Source: Paracoccus sp. S-4012
GTDB taxonomy: Bacteria > Pseudomonadota > Alphaproteobacteria > Rhodobacterales > Rhodobacteraceae
Assembly (NCBI RefSeq): GCF_009674885.1
Contig: NZ_WKKA01000009.1
Location: 42,281 to 106,280 of the forward strand
DNA: 64,000 nt
Direction: 5' to 3'
The translations under genes and the position numbers were made by a program. Under the pieces are notes generated by a model. The model saw only the letters and a list, made by a program, of their open reading frames with translations. It was not told where the DNA came from and ran no database searches. Positions 54,571 through 63,740 of the stretch are shown here, piece by piece (the stretch's first letter is position 1; each line of letters starts with the position of its first letter).

Positions 54571-54851
54571 GACATGAATCTCGCACAGAGGCCGCCGGGG
54601 TTGTCAGGGCGTTGCGCCTCGCCGGTCGGAGGCACGCCGCAGCGAAAGTAAATCAGCCCGCCCGCACCCGGAGGCCGCGCCAGTCTTTGGTTACTGAAGA
54701 AAAATCCTGCGGCCGCGCCCGCGGTTCCGGCGGAGCGGCGGCCTCAGCGCCAACTCTTGTTAGCCTTACATCTGCGGCACAGATCGGCATGAACCGGCCT
54801 CGGGGTTGAGGGATTACCCTCCGACCTGTCGCAGCAATCGAAAAGCCCAGC

Positions 54852-55856
54852 ATGACTGAACACTCATCGTCCGAACGTTGGGTCTGCCTCGCCGGCGGCA
54901 ATGCCCTTGGCGCCTTTCACCTCGGGGCCATCGAGGCGCTGCTCGACGCCCGTGTTCCGGTCCGGCGAGTCGCTGGTGCGTCCATCGGCGCCGTTGTTGC
55001 CGCACTGTGGCTCGGCGGTCCGCCGGACGGAGCGGCCGGGCGTCTACGGGCGTTCTGGACGCGGGCCGAAGGCACCTCCGCCTCCGGAGGACTACGCTTC
55101 TCGAGGCAGATGGCGGCGATCCGAGCCCTGCTCGGGGGGCGTCCACGGCTCTTCCTGCCGACGCTCCCGGGGCTCTGGGCCGCGCATCCGCTGGCATCCG
55201 ACGACGACCATCTGCATTCGACCGCGCCGCTTCGCCGGACGCTCCTCGAACTGATCGACTTTGACCGGTTGAATGACGGCCAAACACGCCTGATCGTCAA
55301 CGCACTCGATCAGCGGACAGCCGAGGACGTGGTCTTCGACACTGCCGAAACCCGCCTGACGGTCGATCACCTGCTCGCCAGCACCGCGCTGCCGCTGCTG
55401 TTCCCGCCGGTCGAGATCGAGGGGCGCCTGCTGGTCGATCCGGGGCTTTCAGCCAATCTGCCGATCGCCGCCCTGTTCCGGGACCGGCCTAGGCATGACG
55501 TCCTCTGCTGGGCGATCGACCTCTGGCCGCGGGCCGCGGATCGCGCCACCTCGCCCGACACCGTGACCCGCCGGGCACAGGATCTGCTGTTTGCCGCGCA
55601 GAGCCGACATGCACTCGAACATCTGACCGAGACTGCCTCGGCGCCGCTGCGCGAGAGGGAACTGAGTGTGGCGGTCCACCACCTCGGCTACGATGGCGGC
55701 GATTGGGAGGTCGCGGCGAAGGCCTTCGATTTCTCGCACGCGGCGATCATGCGCAGGCGTCGGGCGGGAACCGCGGTGATGTGCAAGGCGCTGTCGGATG
55801 CGCAGCCGTCGCCGCAGCCCGGGCTCTCCGTCATCCGTCATGGCTTCTGCAGCTGA
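54852..55856 (+). CDS. Patatin-like phospholipase family protein
   Basis: A 334-residue patatin-fold protein. The oxyanion loop is LAGGNALGAFHLGAIEAL, the nucleophile elbow is VAGASIGAVVAALWLGG (GxSxG), and the catalytic Asp lies in LLVDPGLSANLPIAALF, where DPG replaces the usual DGG. The C-terminal third is unfamiliar. Members hydrolyse phospholipid or other acyl esters. It lies 17 bases before the NADH dehydrogenase gene on the same strand. The 281 bases upstream (54571-54851) hold no gene that I recognise. Confidence 0.85.
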   Translation: MTEHSSSERWVCLAGGNALGAFHLGAIEALLDARVPVRRVAGASIGAVVAALWLGGPPDGAAGRLRAFWTRAEGTSASGGLRFSRQMAAIRALLGGRPRLFLPTLPGLWAAHPLASDDDHLHSTAPLRRTLLELIDFDRLNDGQTRLIVNALDQRTAEDVVFDTAETRLTVDHLLASTALPLLFPPVEIEGRLLVDPGLSANLPIAALFRDRPRHDVLCWAIDLWPRAADRATSPDTVTRRAQDLLFAAQSRHALEHLTETASAPLRERELSVAVHHLGYDGGDWEVAAKAFDFSHAAIMRRRRAGTAVMCKALSDAQPSPQPGLSVIRHGFCS

Positions 55857-55872
55857 ACGGGAAGGAGCCGCC

Positions 55873-57195
55873 GTGACCAGAATCGCAGAGAGCCTGGACA
55901 CCTCACCGGACTACAGCGCCGAGGTGGTCATCATCGGCGCGGGATTTGGCGGCCTCGAGGTTGCCAAAGTCCTGGGAAGGGCCGGCGTCGACACGATCCT
56001 GGTCGACCGTCACAACCATCACCTGTTCCAGCCCTTGCTCTACCAGGTTGCGACCGCGGCCCTCTCGGCCACGGATGTAGCCGAACCAGTGCGCAAGATC
56101 CTCCGGCGACAGGCGTCGGTGAAGGTTCTGTTCGGCGCGGTGACAAGCCTCCGGCCCGAAGCGCACGAGGTTCGTCTGCGCTCGGGGCAGCGGCTGCGCT
56201 ACCGCTACCTCGTGCTGGCGAGCGGCGCCATCACCGGTTATTTCGGGCATGACGATTGGGCGCGATGGGCCCCCGGTCTCAAGACCATCGAGGATGCGCG
56301 TCATATCCGCTCGCAGCTTCTGCTGACCTTCGAGCGCGCCGAGCGGTCGAACGACCCGGAAGAGCGGCGGAAACTGCTCAACATCGCCATCATCGGCGGA
56401 GGACCGACGGGGGTCGAACTTGCCGGCGCGATTGCCGAACTGTCGCGCTATACGCTGGCCCGCGACTTCCGCAGCATCGACCCGCAGGCCACGCGGATCA
56501 TGCTGGTCGAGGCAGGACCGCGACTGCTTGCCGGGTTCTCGGAAGAACTCTCCGCCTATACTGAGACTCGCCTCCAGCGGCTCGGCGTGGAGGTCCTCAC
56601 GGGAAAAGCCGTCGACGACATTCAGCCAGGCCACGTGAGCGTCGCGGGCATCAGCACGCCTGTAGGGCTGGTGATCTGGGCGGCGGGCGTGTCGGCCTCG
56701 CCGCTGGCCGGGCAACTGGGGCGCACCGACCGAGCGGGGCGCATCGCCGTGGATGAGTGCCTCGCCGTGCAGGGACATGAAGGCGTCTATGCGCTCGGCG
56801 ACGTCGCAGCCTTCAAGGACGAGGACGGGCGCACGCTGCCGGGCCTAGCGCAGGTTGCCAAGCAGCAGGGCATCCACCTGGGAAAGGGTCTCGCCGCACG
56901 GATCCGGGAGCGACAGGCATTGAGCCCGTTCCGATACGAAAACAGAGGCAACACTGCAATCGTCGGACGCCATGCAGCGGTGTTCGAACGTGACCGATTC
57001 CGGATCAAGGGCTGGCTCGCATGGCTCGCCTGGGCCATCGTCCACGTCTATCTCCTCGTTGGTTTCCAGAACCGGCTTCTCGTCTCGCTGCAATGGCTTT
57101 GGCGATATCTCACCTATGAACGCGGGGCGCGGCTGATCGTTGGAGACCGGCCGGAAGAAGTAAGGTCTGAGGATCCTGGTTCGGTCCGGAAGTAA
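55873..57195 (+). CDS. ndh: Type II NADH dehydrogenase (NDH-2), FAD-dependent
   Basis: A 440-residue flavoprotein. The FAD motif VVIIGAGFGGLEVAKVLGRA and HHLFQPLLYQVATAALSATD are the NDH-2 opening, the NADH-binding motif is IAIIGGGPTGVELAGAIAEL, and YALGDVAAFKDEDGRTLPGL with AQVAKQQGIHLGKGLA is the quinone/FAD closing region. A C-terminal amphipathic helix region (IVHVYLLVGFQNRLLVSLQW) would bind the membrane. It oxidises NADH to reduce quinone without pumping protons. The GTG start has AAGGAG upstream; a longer in-frame start overlaps the patatin gene. Confidence 0.9.
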   Translation: MTRIAESLDTSPDYSAEVVIIGAGFGGLEVAKVLGRAGVDTILVDRHNHHLFQPLLYQVATAALSATDVAEPVRKILRRQASVKVLFGAVTSLRPEAHEVRLRSGQRLRYRYLVLASGAITGYFGHDDWARWAPGLKTIEDARHIRSQLLLTFERAERSNDPEERRKLLNIAIIGGGPTGVELAGAIAELSRYTLARDFRSIDPQATRIMLVEAGPRLLAGFSEELSAYTETRLQRLGVEVLTGKAVDDIQPGHVSVAGISTPVGLVIWAAGVSASPLAGQLGRTDRAGRIAVDECLAVQGHEGVYALGDVAAFKDEDGRTLPGLAQVAKQQGIHLGKGLAARIRERQALSPFRYENRGNTAIVGRHAAVFERDRFRIKGWLAWLAWAIVHVYLLVGFQNRLLVSLQWLWRYLTYERGARLIVGDRPEEVRSEDPGSVRK

Positions 57196-57341
57196 TTTCA
57201 GTGATCGCAGATCGTGGTGAGTGCAAAACGAACCCTGCACCCGGCACATCTCCACTACGTTGTGTCTCGGTGGGCGATCGATAACCATCGTCGCAAGCTG
57301 GGGCTCTGTGCAGCGTGAAGTCGGTATGGACCTGATCGTCT

Positions 57342-57552
57342 TTAATGTTCGCCGGTGCCAGTGTCCCGCTCAGGAACATAAGGTTCTGGTCGGTCGAGAA
57401 AAGCGTGCGTGATCGCTGGCAGTTGTTCTTCGAGCCATTTAGCCATTGCGATCTCTTCCTGCAGATTGGTGCGGCAGGCGCGCGCAGCCTCCGATTTGTC
57501 TAGCTGCTCTGCAGCAGCGATCAGGACACGATAGAAAGCAATCTCCAGGTGC
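57342..57552 (-). pseudogene. DUF892 (YciE/YciF-like) ferritin-like stress protein, 3' fragment cut by IS256
   Basis: Seventy codons read HLEIAFYRVLIAAAEQLDKS, EAARACRTNLQEEIAMAKWL and EEQLPAITHAFLDRPEP, the last helices of DUF892 proteins (EIACYxTLxxxAEQLG, then the DEExxxxxL pattern). The 5' part is missing: the homology ends precisely at the terminal inverted repeat of the IS256 element, and the sequence on the other side is an IS3 fragment. DUF892 proteins are general-stress proteins in many alphaproteobacteria. Confidence 0.78.
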
Positions 57553-58896
57553 GGGAGTGTCCGGAATTCCGTGGATGGTCCGCCGGCCCGTTTCCATCTG
57601 ACCGCCGTCAGCCGCCGAGCGGGTTGAAGCGATCGTCGAACATGATGGCGAACTGATTGACCGCTGTCAGCCAGCCTCTGACGTTTCGCGCGGTTTTCTC
57701 GTGCTCGCGGATGGCGAGATAGATCAGCTTCTCGGCGGCCTCCTCGGACGGGAACGAGCCCAGGGTTTTGATGGCCTTGCGGATCACGCGGTTGAGGCTT
57801 TCCACGGCATTCGTGGTGTAGATCACCCGGCGGATTTCGGGGCCGAAGGCGAAGAACGGGATGACTTCCGGCCAGGCTCGCCGCCATGCCTGGGCGATCG
57901 ACGGATAGCGCCCGCCCCAGGCCTCGTCGAAGGCTTCCAGGGCTTCCTCCGCGGCCTCTGCGGTCTCGGCGCCGTAGACCTCCCTCAGCCGGGCGGCGAC
58001 CGCCTTGCGGTCCTTCCACGAGCAGAAGTTCAGGGAATGGCGGACCAGATGCACGATGCAGGTCTGGACCGTGGCCTCGGGGAAGGCGACGGTGATCGCC
58101 TCGGGGAAGCCCTTCAGGCCGTCCACCACCGCGATCAGGATGTCCTGGAGGCCACGATTGCGCAGTTCGGTCATCACCGACAGCCAGAACTTCGCGCCCT
58201 CGGTGTCGGCAATCCACAGGCCGAGAACCTCGCGCTGGCCGTCACCGGTGATCCCGAGGGCGATGTAGACCGCCTTGTTGCGGACCACCCGGCTGTCCTT
58301 GTCGCGGATCTTCACCCGGAGCGCATCGAAGATCACCACCGGGTAGACGGCGTCGAGCGCGCGCGATCGCCACTCCCGGACCTCGTCCATCACCGCATCG
58401 GTGACGCGGCTGACCAGGTCGGGCGACACCTCCAGGCCGTAGAGCTCCTCGAGATGGGCGCGGATGTCGCGCACGCTCATGCCCCGCGCGTAGAGCGCGA
58501 TGATCTTGTCGTCCAGGCCGTCGATCCGGGTCTGGCCCTTGCGGATCAGCTGCGGCTCGAAGCTGCCGTCCCGGTCGCGCGGAACAGCGATCTCCATCGC
58601 CCCGTCCTTGCCCTTCACCATCTTGCGGCCAGAGCCGTTGCGGCGGTTCGCCTGGCCGTCGGCCGGCGTCTCGCCATGCGCGTAGCCCAGGTGTTCCGTC
58701 AGTTCGGCTCCCAGCATCCTCTGCATCAGAGCCCGCTTGAGCTCGGTCATCAGACCCGCTTCGCCCAGCAGGTCCTCGGGTCGCTCGCAGCCCTTCAGCA
58801 GCTCGTCCAATACCTCGGGAGTGATCGTCATCGTCCATGCCTCCATTTGCTTCAGCATGGACCGGCACCCTCATACACAGAAGATCGGACGCTCCC
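57553..58896 (-). mobile_element. IS256-family insertion sequence, complete between inverted repeats
   Basis: The 25-base ends are imperfect inverted repeats: GGGAGTGTCCGGAATTCC... at 57553-57577 and, on the minus strand, GGGAGCGTCCGATCTTCT... at 58872-58896. The element is 1344 bases and carries one intact transposase. The flanks (CCAGGTGC left, GTGAACGA right) are not a direct repeat, so it has no target duplication and one side was probably deleted or recombined after insertion. Confidence 0.85.
57608..58858 (-). CDS. IS256-family (Mutator-type) transposase
   Basis: A 416-residue DDE transposase of usual length. It has [20 protein letters not shown], the first Asp in [20 protein letters not shown], the second in [20 protein letters not shown], the Cys/His region [19 protein letters not shown], and the Glu in [20 protein letters not shown]. 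The frame is intact and it should be active. An in-frame ATG nine codons in is an alternative start. It is the full form of the scrap at 9001-9215. Confidence 0.95.
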   Translation of the reverse strand: MLKQMEAWTMTITPEVLDELLKGCERPEDLLGEAGLMTELKRALMQRMLGAELTEHLGYAHGETPADGQANRRNGSGRKMVKGKDGAMEIAVPRDRDGSFEPQLIRKGQTRIDGLDDKIIALYARGMSVRDIRAHLEELYGLEVSPDLVSRVTDAVMDEVREWRSRALDAVYPVVIFDALRVKIRDKDSRVVRNKAVYIALGITGDGQREVLGLWIADTEGAKFWLSVMTELRNRGLQDILIAVVDGLKGFPEAITVAFPEATVQTCIVHLVRHSLNFCSWKDRKAVAARLREVYGAETAEAAEEALEAFDEAWGGRYPSIAQAWRRAWPEVIPFFAFGPEIRRVIYTTNAVESLNRVIRKAIKTLGSFPSEEAAEKLIYLAIREHEKTARNVRGWLTAVNQFAIMFDDRFNPLGG

Positions 58897-59404
58897 GTGA
58901 ACGACGATTGCTGCCGCGAGAACCTCGCCCTGATCGCCGATACCAGCATCTCCGGCGCCCGGGTCGCGCGGGAACTGGACGCGCTGCTGCGGCTCTACGG
59001 CAAGCCCCAGACCATCGTCAGCGACAACGGAACCGAGTTCACCAGCAAGGCCATTCTCAGATGGGCCAAGGACAACGACGTCGCCTGGCATTACATCGAT
59101 CCCGGCAAGCCCCAGCAGAATGGCTTCATCGAAAGCTTCAACGGCAGCCTGCGCGACGAGTGCCTCAATGAGGAGATCTTCGACAGCCTGGCCGATGCGC
59201 GCCGCAAGCTGGCGCTGTGGCGCTACGACTACAACCATGTCAGGCCGCATTCCTCCCTCGGCGGAATGGCCCCGTCACAAGCGCGCCGGGCACTTGAGCA
59301 ATCCGTGAGCTCCGCGCCCGGCGCCCTTGTCCAACCCGAAACCGACCAATACCAAGTCCAAGGACTCTCGTCATGATCGAGGGACGCCGGGGGGGGGCAG
59401 GTCA
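58897..59404 (+). mobile_element. IS3-family transposase OrfB, 3' fragment with right end
   Basis: The coding part (to 59376) reads [60 protein letters not shown], then [39 protein letters not shown]. The second Asp (SDNG) and the Glu (FIESFNG) are present, but the first Asp and all of OrfA are lost. It begins at the exact end of the IS256 repeat. The right end is near GGGGGGCAGGTCA at 59392-59404, probably the terminal repeat. Inactive by itself. Confidence 0.85.
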
Positions 59405-59514
59405 GCGTCCCGCTTAGGGATGACCTGCAACAGCAGGACGAGCCCGAAGTAAACCACCGTGGCGCGAAGGGCAATCTCCCACAACGGCTTGGTGAGGCTG
59501 AACACCTCCATCAT
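59405..59514 (-). pseudogene. DUF421-type membrane protein, N-terminal fragment cut by IS3
   Basis: From the ATG pair at 59511-59514 the frame reads MMEVFSLTKPLWEIALRATV, then VYFGLVLLLQVIPKRDA, and then enters the IS3 end. This is the first membrane helix and the (P/G)KR(E/D)A motif of DUF421 (YetF/YcaP) proteins, which should run on for 130 or more residues. DUF421 genes often belong to stress regulons, as do DUF892 genes. Confidence 0.65.
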
Positions 59515-59655
59515 TTCAGTCGACCCTCCGTTGGTCGTTCTATCTAGCTATCGAACTGCGTGGCCTGCGTCCCTCTTCGGAAATCCCGTCCCGGACCAGT
59601 CAAATCGGGTCGGCCGCTCGGCACTGGCAAGGTGCGGATCCAGCGATCCAGCCTC

Positions 59656-60018
59656 TCATCCGAACATCACTTCCGCAATGCGCGTGAGGTTGAACGGCTT
59701 CTCGCAGACCGGGACATTGGGGTAGCTGGCCGAGATCGTGGAGCGGTCGTAGCCGGTGAGGAAGACGAATGGCACTGATCTGGCCCGGAGCGCGTCGGCC
59801 ACGGGATAGGACAGCTCGCCACGCAGATTGACGTCGAGGATCGCCCCGTCGAGCCGCTCTGCCTCAGCGACCAGCTTCAGGGCCGCAGCCAAGGTCGGTG
59901 CCGGACCGACAACCCGGGCTCCGGCCTCTGCCAGCGAGGCGGCCTGGTCGAGAGCGATGACGAAGTCATCCTCCACCAGCAGGATGTGCCGTCCCGCAAA
60001 GATCTGCGCCGGCGGCAT
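59656..60018 (-). CDS. Single-domain response regulator
   Basis: A 120-residue receiver domain with no output. The acidic pocket is LLVEDDFVIALDQAASLAEA (Glu-Asp-Asp), the phosphoacceptor Asp is in LDGAILDVNLRGELSYPVAD, the switch Thr in VFLTGYDRS, and the Lys in VCEKPFN. It starts two bases after the stop of the HWE kinase on the same strand, so it is almost surely its partner. Similar regulators in alphaproteobacteria pass phosphate to, or drain it from, the stress pathway. Confidence 0.9.
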   Translation of the reverse strand: MPPAQIFAGRHILLVEDDFVIALDQAASLAEAGARVVGPAPTLAAALKLVAEAERLDGAILDVNLRGELSYPVADALRARSVPFVFLTGYDRSTISASYPNVPVCEKPFNLTRIAEVMFG

Positions 60019-60020
60019 GG

Positions 60021-61928
60021 TCAGATGCTCCTGAGGCTGTCGGGCGGGTCAAGCGGCAGCTCGATGGTGCAGCGAAGCCCTCCCGGATCGAGCGCATAGG
60101 TGACCTCGGCCCCCAGCGCATAGGGCAGGGCGCGCTCGATCAACACCCGCCCATACCCTCCCTCCGGTGGAGCACTCGGCTGATCGGTCGGAGCGCCGGT
60201 CACGCCCTCTTCGCACCAGGCGATGTGCAGCCACCGCCCGGTCGGGCTGTCTCGCACCGTCCAGGTGACGCTGAGCTGGCGCCCCGTCTGGGACAGCGCC
60301 CCATATTTGCGGGCGTTGGTGGCGAGTTCGTGAAGCGCGAGGGCGAGGGTCTGGACCCGGGAGGGACGGATGCGGACAGAGGGACCCTCAAGCACCACGC
60401 GCTTGCCTTCGGCCCCAAGGGCGTCGAGTTCCAGCGTCAGGATCCTGCGCAGTGTGATCGGTTCCTGCTCGGCCCGCGACAACAGCCCCTGCACCCGCGA
60501 CAATGCCTCAAGCCGGTGATCGAGAGCCTCGCGGAATGCCTCGCTCGGGCCGGTATGCGCCATGGTCTGGTTCGCGATCGAGCGCACCACGCCGATCAAG
60601 TTGCGGGTGCGGTGCTGAAGCTCGGCCACCAGCACGTCCTGCCGCATCTGGAACTGGCGCAGCTCGTTGATGTCGATGGCAGCGCCGAACCACTGAGAGA
60701 GCTGCCCTTGGTCATCGTGCCAGGGAATCTGACGGACCAGAAACCAGCGATACTGGCCATCGCTTCCGCGGAGCCGGTGCTGGTGCTCGAGCGGCCGGCC
60801 CGAGCGGAACGCCTCGGCGAAGACGCGCTCGGCGGCCTCCCGGTCTTCGGGATGGACCGCGTCGAGCCAGTCGCCCGCCTGCATCTGCTGCTCCGCAGAC
60901 CATCCGAGGTATTCCTGCGCTCGGGCATTGAACGTCATCCCGTCGCCGCTGCCATCCGTCTGCCAGAGCAGCGCCGGCACCAGTTCGCTCAGCAGGCGCA
61001 GGCGTTCCTCGCCTGCGCTCAGCCTCTCCTCCGTCAGGCGCCGGGCGGTCACGTCCTGGCCGATCTTCAGAAAGCCGTTCCCCGCAATTTTGCTCAGGCT
61101 GCGCCGCGTTCCTTCGATGAAGACGCGCGAGCCATCCTTGCACAGGTGCCAGCGCACATCGGGTGCGCTCCCCTCCCGCAGGGCGGTCTCCAGCTCCCGT
61201 TCGGGCACGCCGGCGGCCCGGTCCTCGGGCGTGAACAGCATCGCCGCACTCTGCCCCAGCGCTTCCTCGGCGCTCCAGCCGAAGACGGCGGCGGCGCCGG
61301 GAAGCCAGTCGGTGATCCGGTCCTCGGCGTCCGTGACGAAGATGGCATAGTCCGTCGCCGCCTCGACGGTGAGGCGGAAGCGCTCCTCGGTCGAGCGCAG
61401 CTGCCGAAGCTTGAGCAGGCGGTCGACGATGGGTCCCAGGATGCCGGCATAGGTGCGCAGGAATGCGCTGTCGTGCTGGTCGAAGTCCCGCGGCCTGGTG
61501 TCGTCCACCTGCAGGAGCCCATACGCCCGCTGGCGGGGCAGAAAGATCGGCACGTTCACCAGCGCAACGATGCCCGCGTCCTTCATGAAGCGCGGAACGT
61601 CGAACCGCTCCTCTTGGGCGATGTCCCGGGTGATGACCGGCTCGCCTGCGTTGATTGCGAAGGTTTCCGAGGAATGCTTGTCCATGGGAAGGCGGACATG
61701 CCCGACGACACCCGCAGCCCATCCCACTCCGGCCCGCACCAGGAGGCTTTCATCGCCCGCCTCCATCTCCAGCACCTTGGCGCGCTCGGTGCCCATCGCC
61801 TTGGCCACCAACCGACAGGCTTCCTGAAGCACCTCGTCGAGATCCTCGGACTGCAGCGCGAGATCGGCAAAATCCGCAAGCACCTCCTGGCGCTCGAGCA
61901 TGGTTTCCAGAAGATCGCGGTGCGGCAT
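60021..61928 (-). CDS. HWE-family sensor histidine kinase with GAF and two PAS domains
   Basis: A 635-residue soluble kinase with no membrane helix. The GAF domain lies at about residues 10-170 (VGWAAGVVGHVRLPMDKHSS; YGLLQVDDTRPRDFDQHDSA). Two PAS domains follow at about 180-295 (YAIFVTDAEDRITDWLPGAA) and 305-425 (FNARAQEYLGWSAEQQMQAG). The phosphoacceptor is His439 in ELQHRTRNLIGVVRSIANQT. The HWE type is shown by the WxE motif in HIAWCEEGV near residue 570. It has no receiver of its own and is followed by a single-domain regulator. The signal is unknown; PAS or GAF may bind a chromophore, but no bilin cysteine is evident. Confidence 0.92.
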   Translation of the reverse strand: MPHRDLLETMLERQEVLADFADLALQSEDLDEVLQEACRLVAKAMGTERAKVLEMEAGDESLLVRAGVGWAAGVVGHVRLPMDKHSSETFAINAGEPVITRDIAQEERFDVPRFMKDAGIVALVNVPIFLPRQRAYGLLQVDDTRPRDFDQHDSAFLRTYAGILGPIVDRLLKLRQLRSTEERFRLTVEAATDYAIFVTDAEDRITDWLPGAAAVFGWSAEEALGQSAAMLFTPEDRAAGVPERELETALREGSAPDVRWHLCKDGSRVFIEGTRRSLSKIAGNGFLKIGQDVTARRLTEERLSAGEERLRLLSELVPALLWQTDGSGDGMTFNARAQEYLGWSAEQQMQAGDWLDAVHPEDREAAERVFAEAFRSGRPLEHQHRLRGSDGQYRWFLVRQIPWHDDQGQLSQWFGAAIDINELRQFQMRQDVLVAELQHRTRNLIGVVRSIANQTMAHTGPSEAFREALDHRLEALSRVQGLLSRAEQEPITLRRILTLELDALGAEGKRVVLEGPSVRIRPSRVQTLALALHELATNARKYGALSQTGRQLSVTWTVRDSPTGRWLHIAWCEEGVTGAPTDQPSAPPEGGYGRVLIERALPYALGAEVTYALDPGGLRCTIELPLDPPDSLRSI

Positions 61929-62371
61929 GTGAAGTCATCGCCTCTCAGGCCGCTTCCGGCTGCATCGGGGACAACAGTCGCACAGGCTAACGGGTTTCAC
62001 AAATGTCAGAGGCTCGAGGCTTGTGGAAGCTTGCGTCGCCGGGGCCCAGCCGATAGCTCCGGCTTGGTCAGCGACCCCATTGATCTGACGGAGGAACGTC
62101 GGGCGGTTGAGTATGGCGTGCTGCTGGAAGCCCTGGCCGAAGCCTGAAGACAGGCAGTTCGGTCCTGGCGCCATAGTCGATGCTACGGAGCCGCGGGGCG
62201 CTTGCGCCAGCTGCGGCGTCCAAAGTTGGGCGGGCGGTTCCCTTGCGCTCCGGTCGATGTGTCCCTTTTTCTCGAACTGTGGCTAGCCGATCTATCTTGA
62301 TTATGGATGCCACTGTGCTTCATCAACGTAGGGCCGCCCAATTCGGGGGGTTTCTCACTCGGAAGATTTCC
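61929..62371. other. 443-base region between divergent sensor kinase genes
   Basis: It separates the starts of two HWE kinase genes and must hold both promoters. I looked for the EcfG-type GGAAC-N17-CGTT pattern and found GGAAC at 62093 without a matching downstream part. Short frames here show no domain. An in-frame ATG at 62303 could extend the right-hand kinase. Confidence 0.5.
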
Positions 62372-63367
62372 ATGTCGGTTCTGGATGAAAACCTGCAGCA
62401 GCATTTCTCGGCCATCATCGAAGGCTCGGATGACGCGATCGTGGCGAAGGATCTCAACAGCATAATCCTCAGCTGGAACCCCGCAGCCGAACGCATCTTC
62501 GGCTATGCGGCAGTGGAGGTTCTGGGAAAGTCGATCACCATTATCATCCCGGAAGACCGCCGTCATGAAGAGGTGGACTTCATCGAGCGTCTACGCCGGG
62601 GCGAGCGCATCCAGCATTTCGAGACGCTGCGAAAAAAGAAGAACGGCGAGCTGTTCCCGATTTCAGTGACCATTTCACCGATCCGGGACAGGAACGGGGA
62701 AGTCGTCGGCGCGTCGAAGATCGCCCGGGACATCACCGGCCAGCACCGTGCGGCCGAGCAGCAGCGCCTGTTACTGTCGGAAATGAAGCACCGCGTCGGC
62801 AACAGCTTCGCCATCGCCAGCGGCCTCCTCAGGGTTTGCGCGGACCAGTCTTCCAGCGTCGACGAGTTCGTGGGTCTAATGCGGGGGCGCCTCCTTGCCC
62901 TGGCGTCGGCACATTCCCTGGCAGCGCCCGCGATTGCGGAGGGGGCAAGGGCATCAGGAGAACGGCCTCTGAAAGCGCTTCTTGAAGCGATCCTGCAGCC
63001 TTTCACCGGATCGATTCCGGCGGGCGTGAAGGTCGAAGATATCATCGTAAGCCGTTCGGCAGTCACGCCGCTGGCACTCGTCTTCTACGAACTGTGCACC
63101 AACTCCGTGAAATACGGCGCGTTGTCATCAGGCGACGGTCGCCTCTCGATCACCGGCGAACGTTCGGGACACCGGCTGATAATCAACTGGACCGAGAGCT
63201 TCAAGCGGACCTCGGAACAGGCCGTTCAGGGCCAGGGTTTCGGAACCGCGATGTGTGAGGTCGCTCTGAAGGATCAGATGGGCGGCACGCTCGAGAGAAC
63301 CTTCGCGCCAGACGGAATGCGCACCCGGCTCGACCTCAGCTATAGCCACGTGACGGCGGATGGATGA
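62372..63367 (+). CDS. PAS-domain HWE-family sensor histidine kinase
   Basis: A 331-residue soluble kinase. One PAS domain at about residues 10-130 (FSAIIEGSDDAIVAKDLNSI; LSWNPAAERIFGYAAVEVLG; IREDRNGEVVG-type closing) is followed by His140 in SEMKHRVGNSFAIASGLLRV. The N box is LVFYELCTNSVKYGALSS, and the WxE motif is IINWTESF (Trp273). It is therefore a second HWE kinase, smaller than the one opposite, with no partner regulator beside it. I used the ATG after GGAAG; an ATG 69 bases upstream is also in frame. Signal unknown. Confidence 0.88.
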   Translation: MSVLDENLQQHFSAIIEGSDDAIVAKDLNSIILSWNPAAERIFGYAAVEVLGKSITIIIPEDRRHEEVDFIERLRRGERIQHFETLRKKKNGELFPISVTISPIRDRNGEVVGASKIARDITGQHRAAEQQRLLLSEMKHRVGNSFAIASGLLRVCADQSSSVDEFVGLMRGRLLALASAHSLAAPAIAEGARASGERPLKALLEAILQPFTGSIPAGVKVEDIIVSRSAVTPLALVFYELCTNSVKYGALSSGDGRLSITGERSGHRLIINWTESFKRTSEQAVQGQGFGTAMCEVALKDQMGGTLERTFAPDGMRTRLDLSYSHVTADG

Positions 63368-63384
63368 GGCGCTGTGAGCGCTTC

Positions 63385-63740
63385 TCAGCCGTGTGCCACG
63401 GCTGGAGAAAACCCGCGGAACAGCTGCGATGATCTCGCGCGCGACGCCATCCATGTTTGCACGGGGTTCCGGGCTGGTGGTCGGAATGGCACCCTCTTCA
63501 AGCTCCTGGAGAAGCCCTTTTTGCGCAGTCGGACCCGGTTGTCGATGTTGGCACCGCAGATCGGCACGCCAACACGCCGGCCCCGGAAGAGCTCGGGACA
63601 GGCCAGCAGCGCCGCAATGCCGGCGGCGCCCGCGCCCTCGGCCACCACCTTCGCCTCTTCGGCGGGGCAGGCAATCGCGTTCTCGATCTGGTGCTCGGGG
63701 ACCCTCGGGACGCGGATGGCGTGCTCGGTCTATTCGAGAA
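63385..63740 (-). pseudogene. Threonine/serine dehydratase remnant
   Basis: On the minus strand VPEHQIENAIACPAEEAKVV runs into VAEGAGAAGIAALLACPELF and GRRVGVPICGANIDNR, matching the conserved EGAGAAGLAALL and CGGNID motifs of the PLP-dependent threonine dehydratases. The PLP lysine and the first ~230 residues are absent, and both flanks are out of frame. It is a decayed fragment. To the right, a frame starting at 63825 (MALKSTDQLQEEGSFGYVEV) is open to the window edge and unrecognised. Confidence 0.65.
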
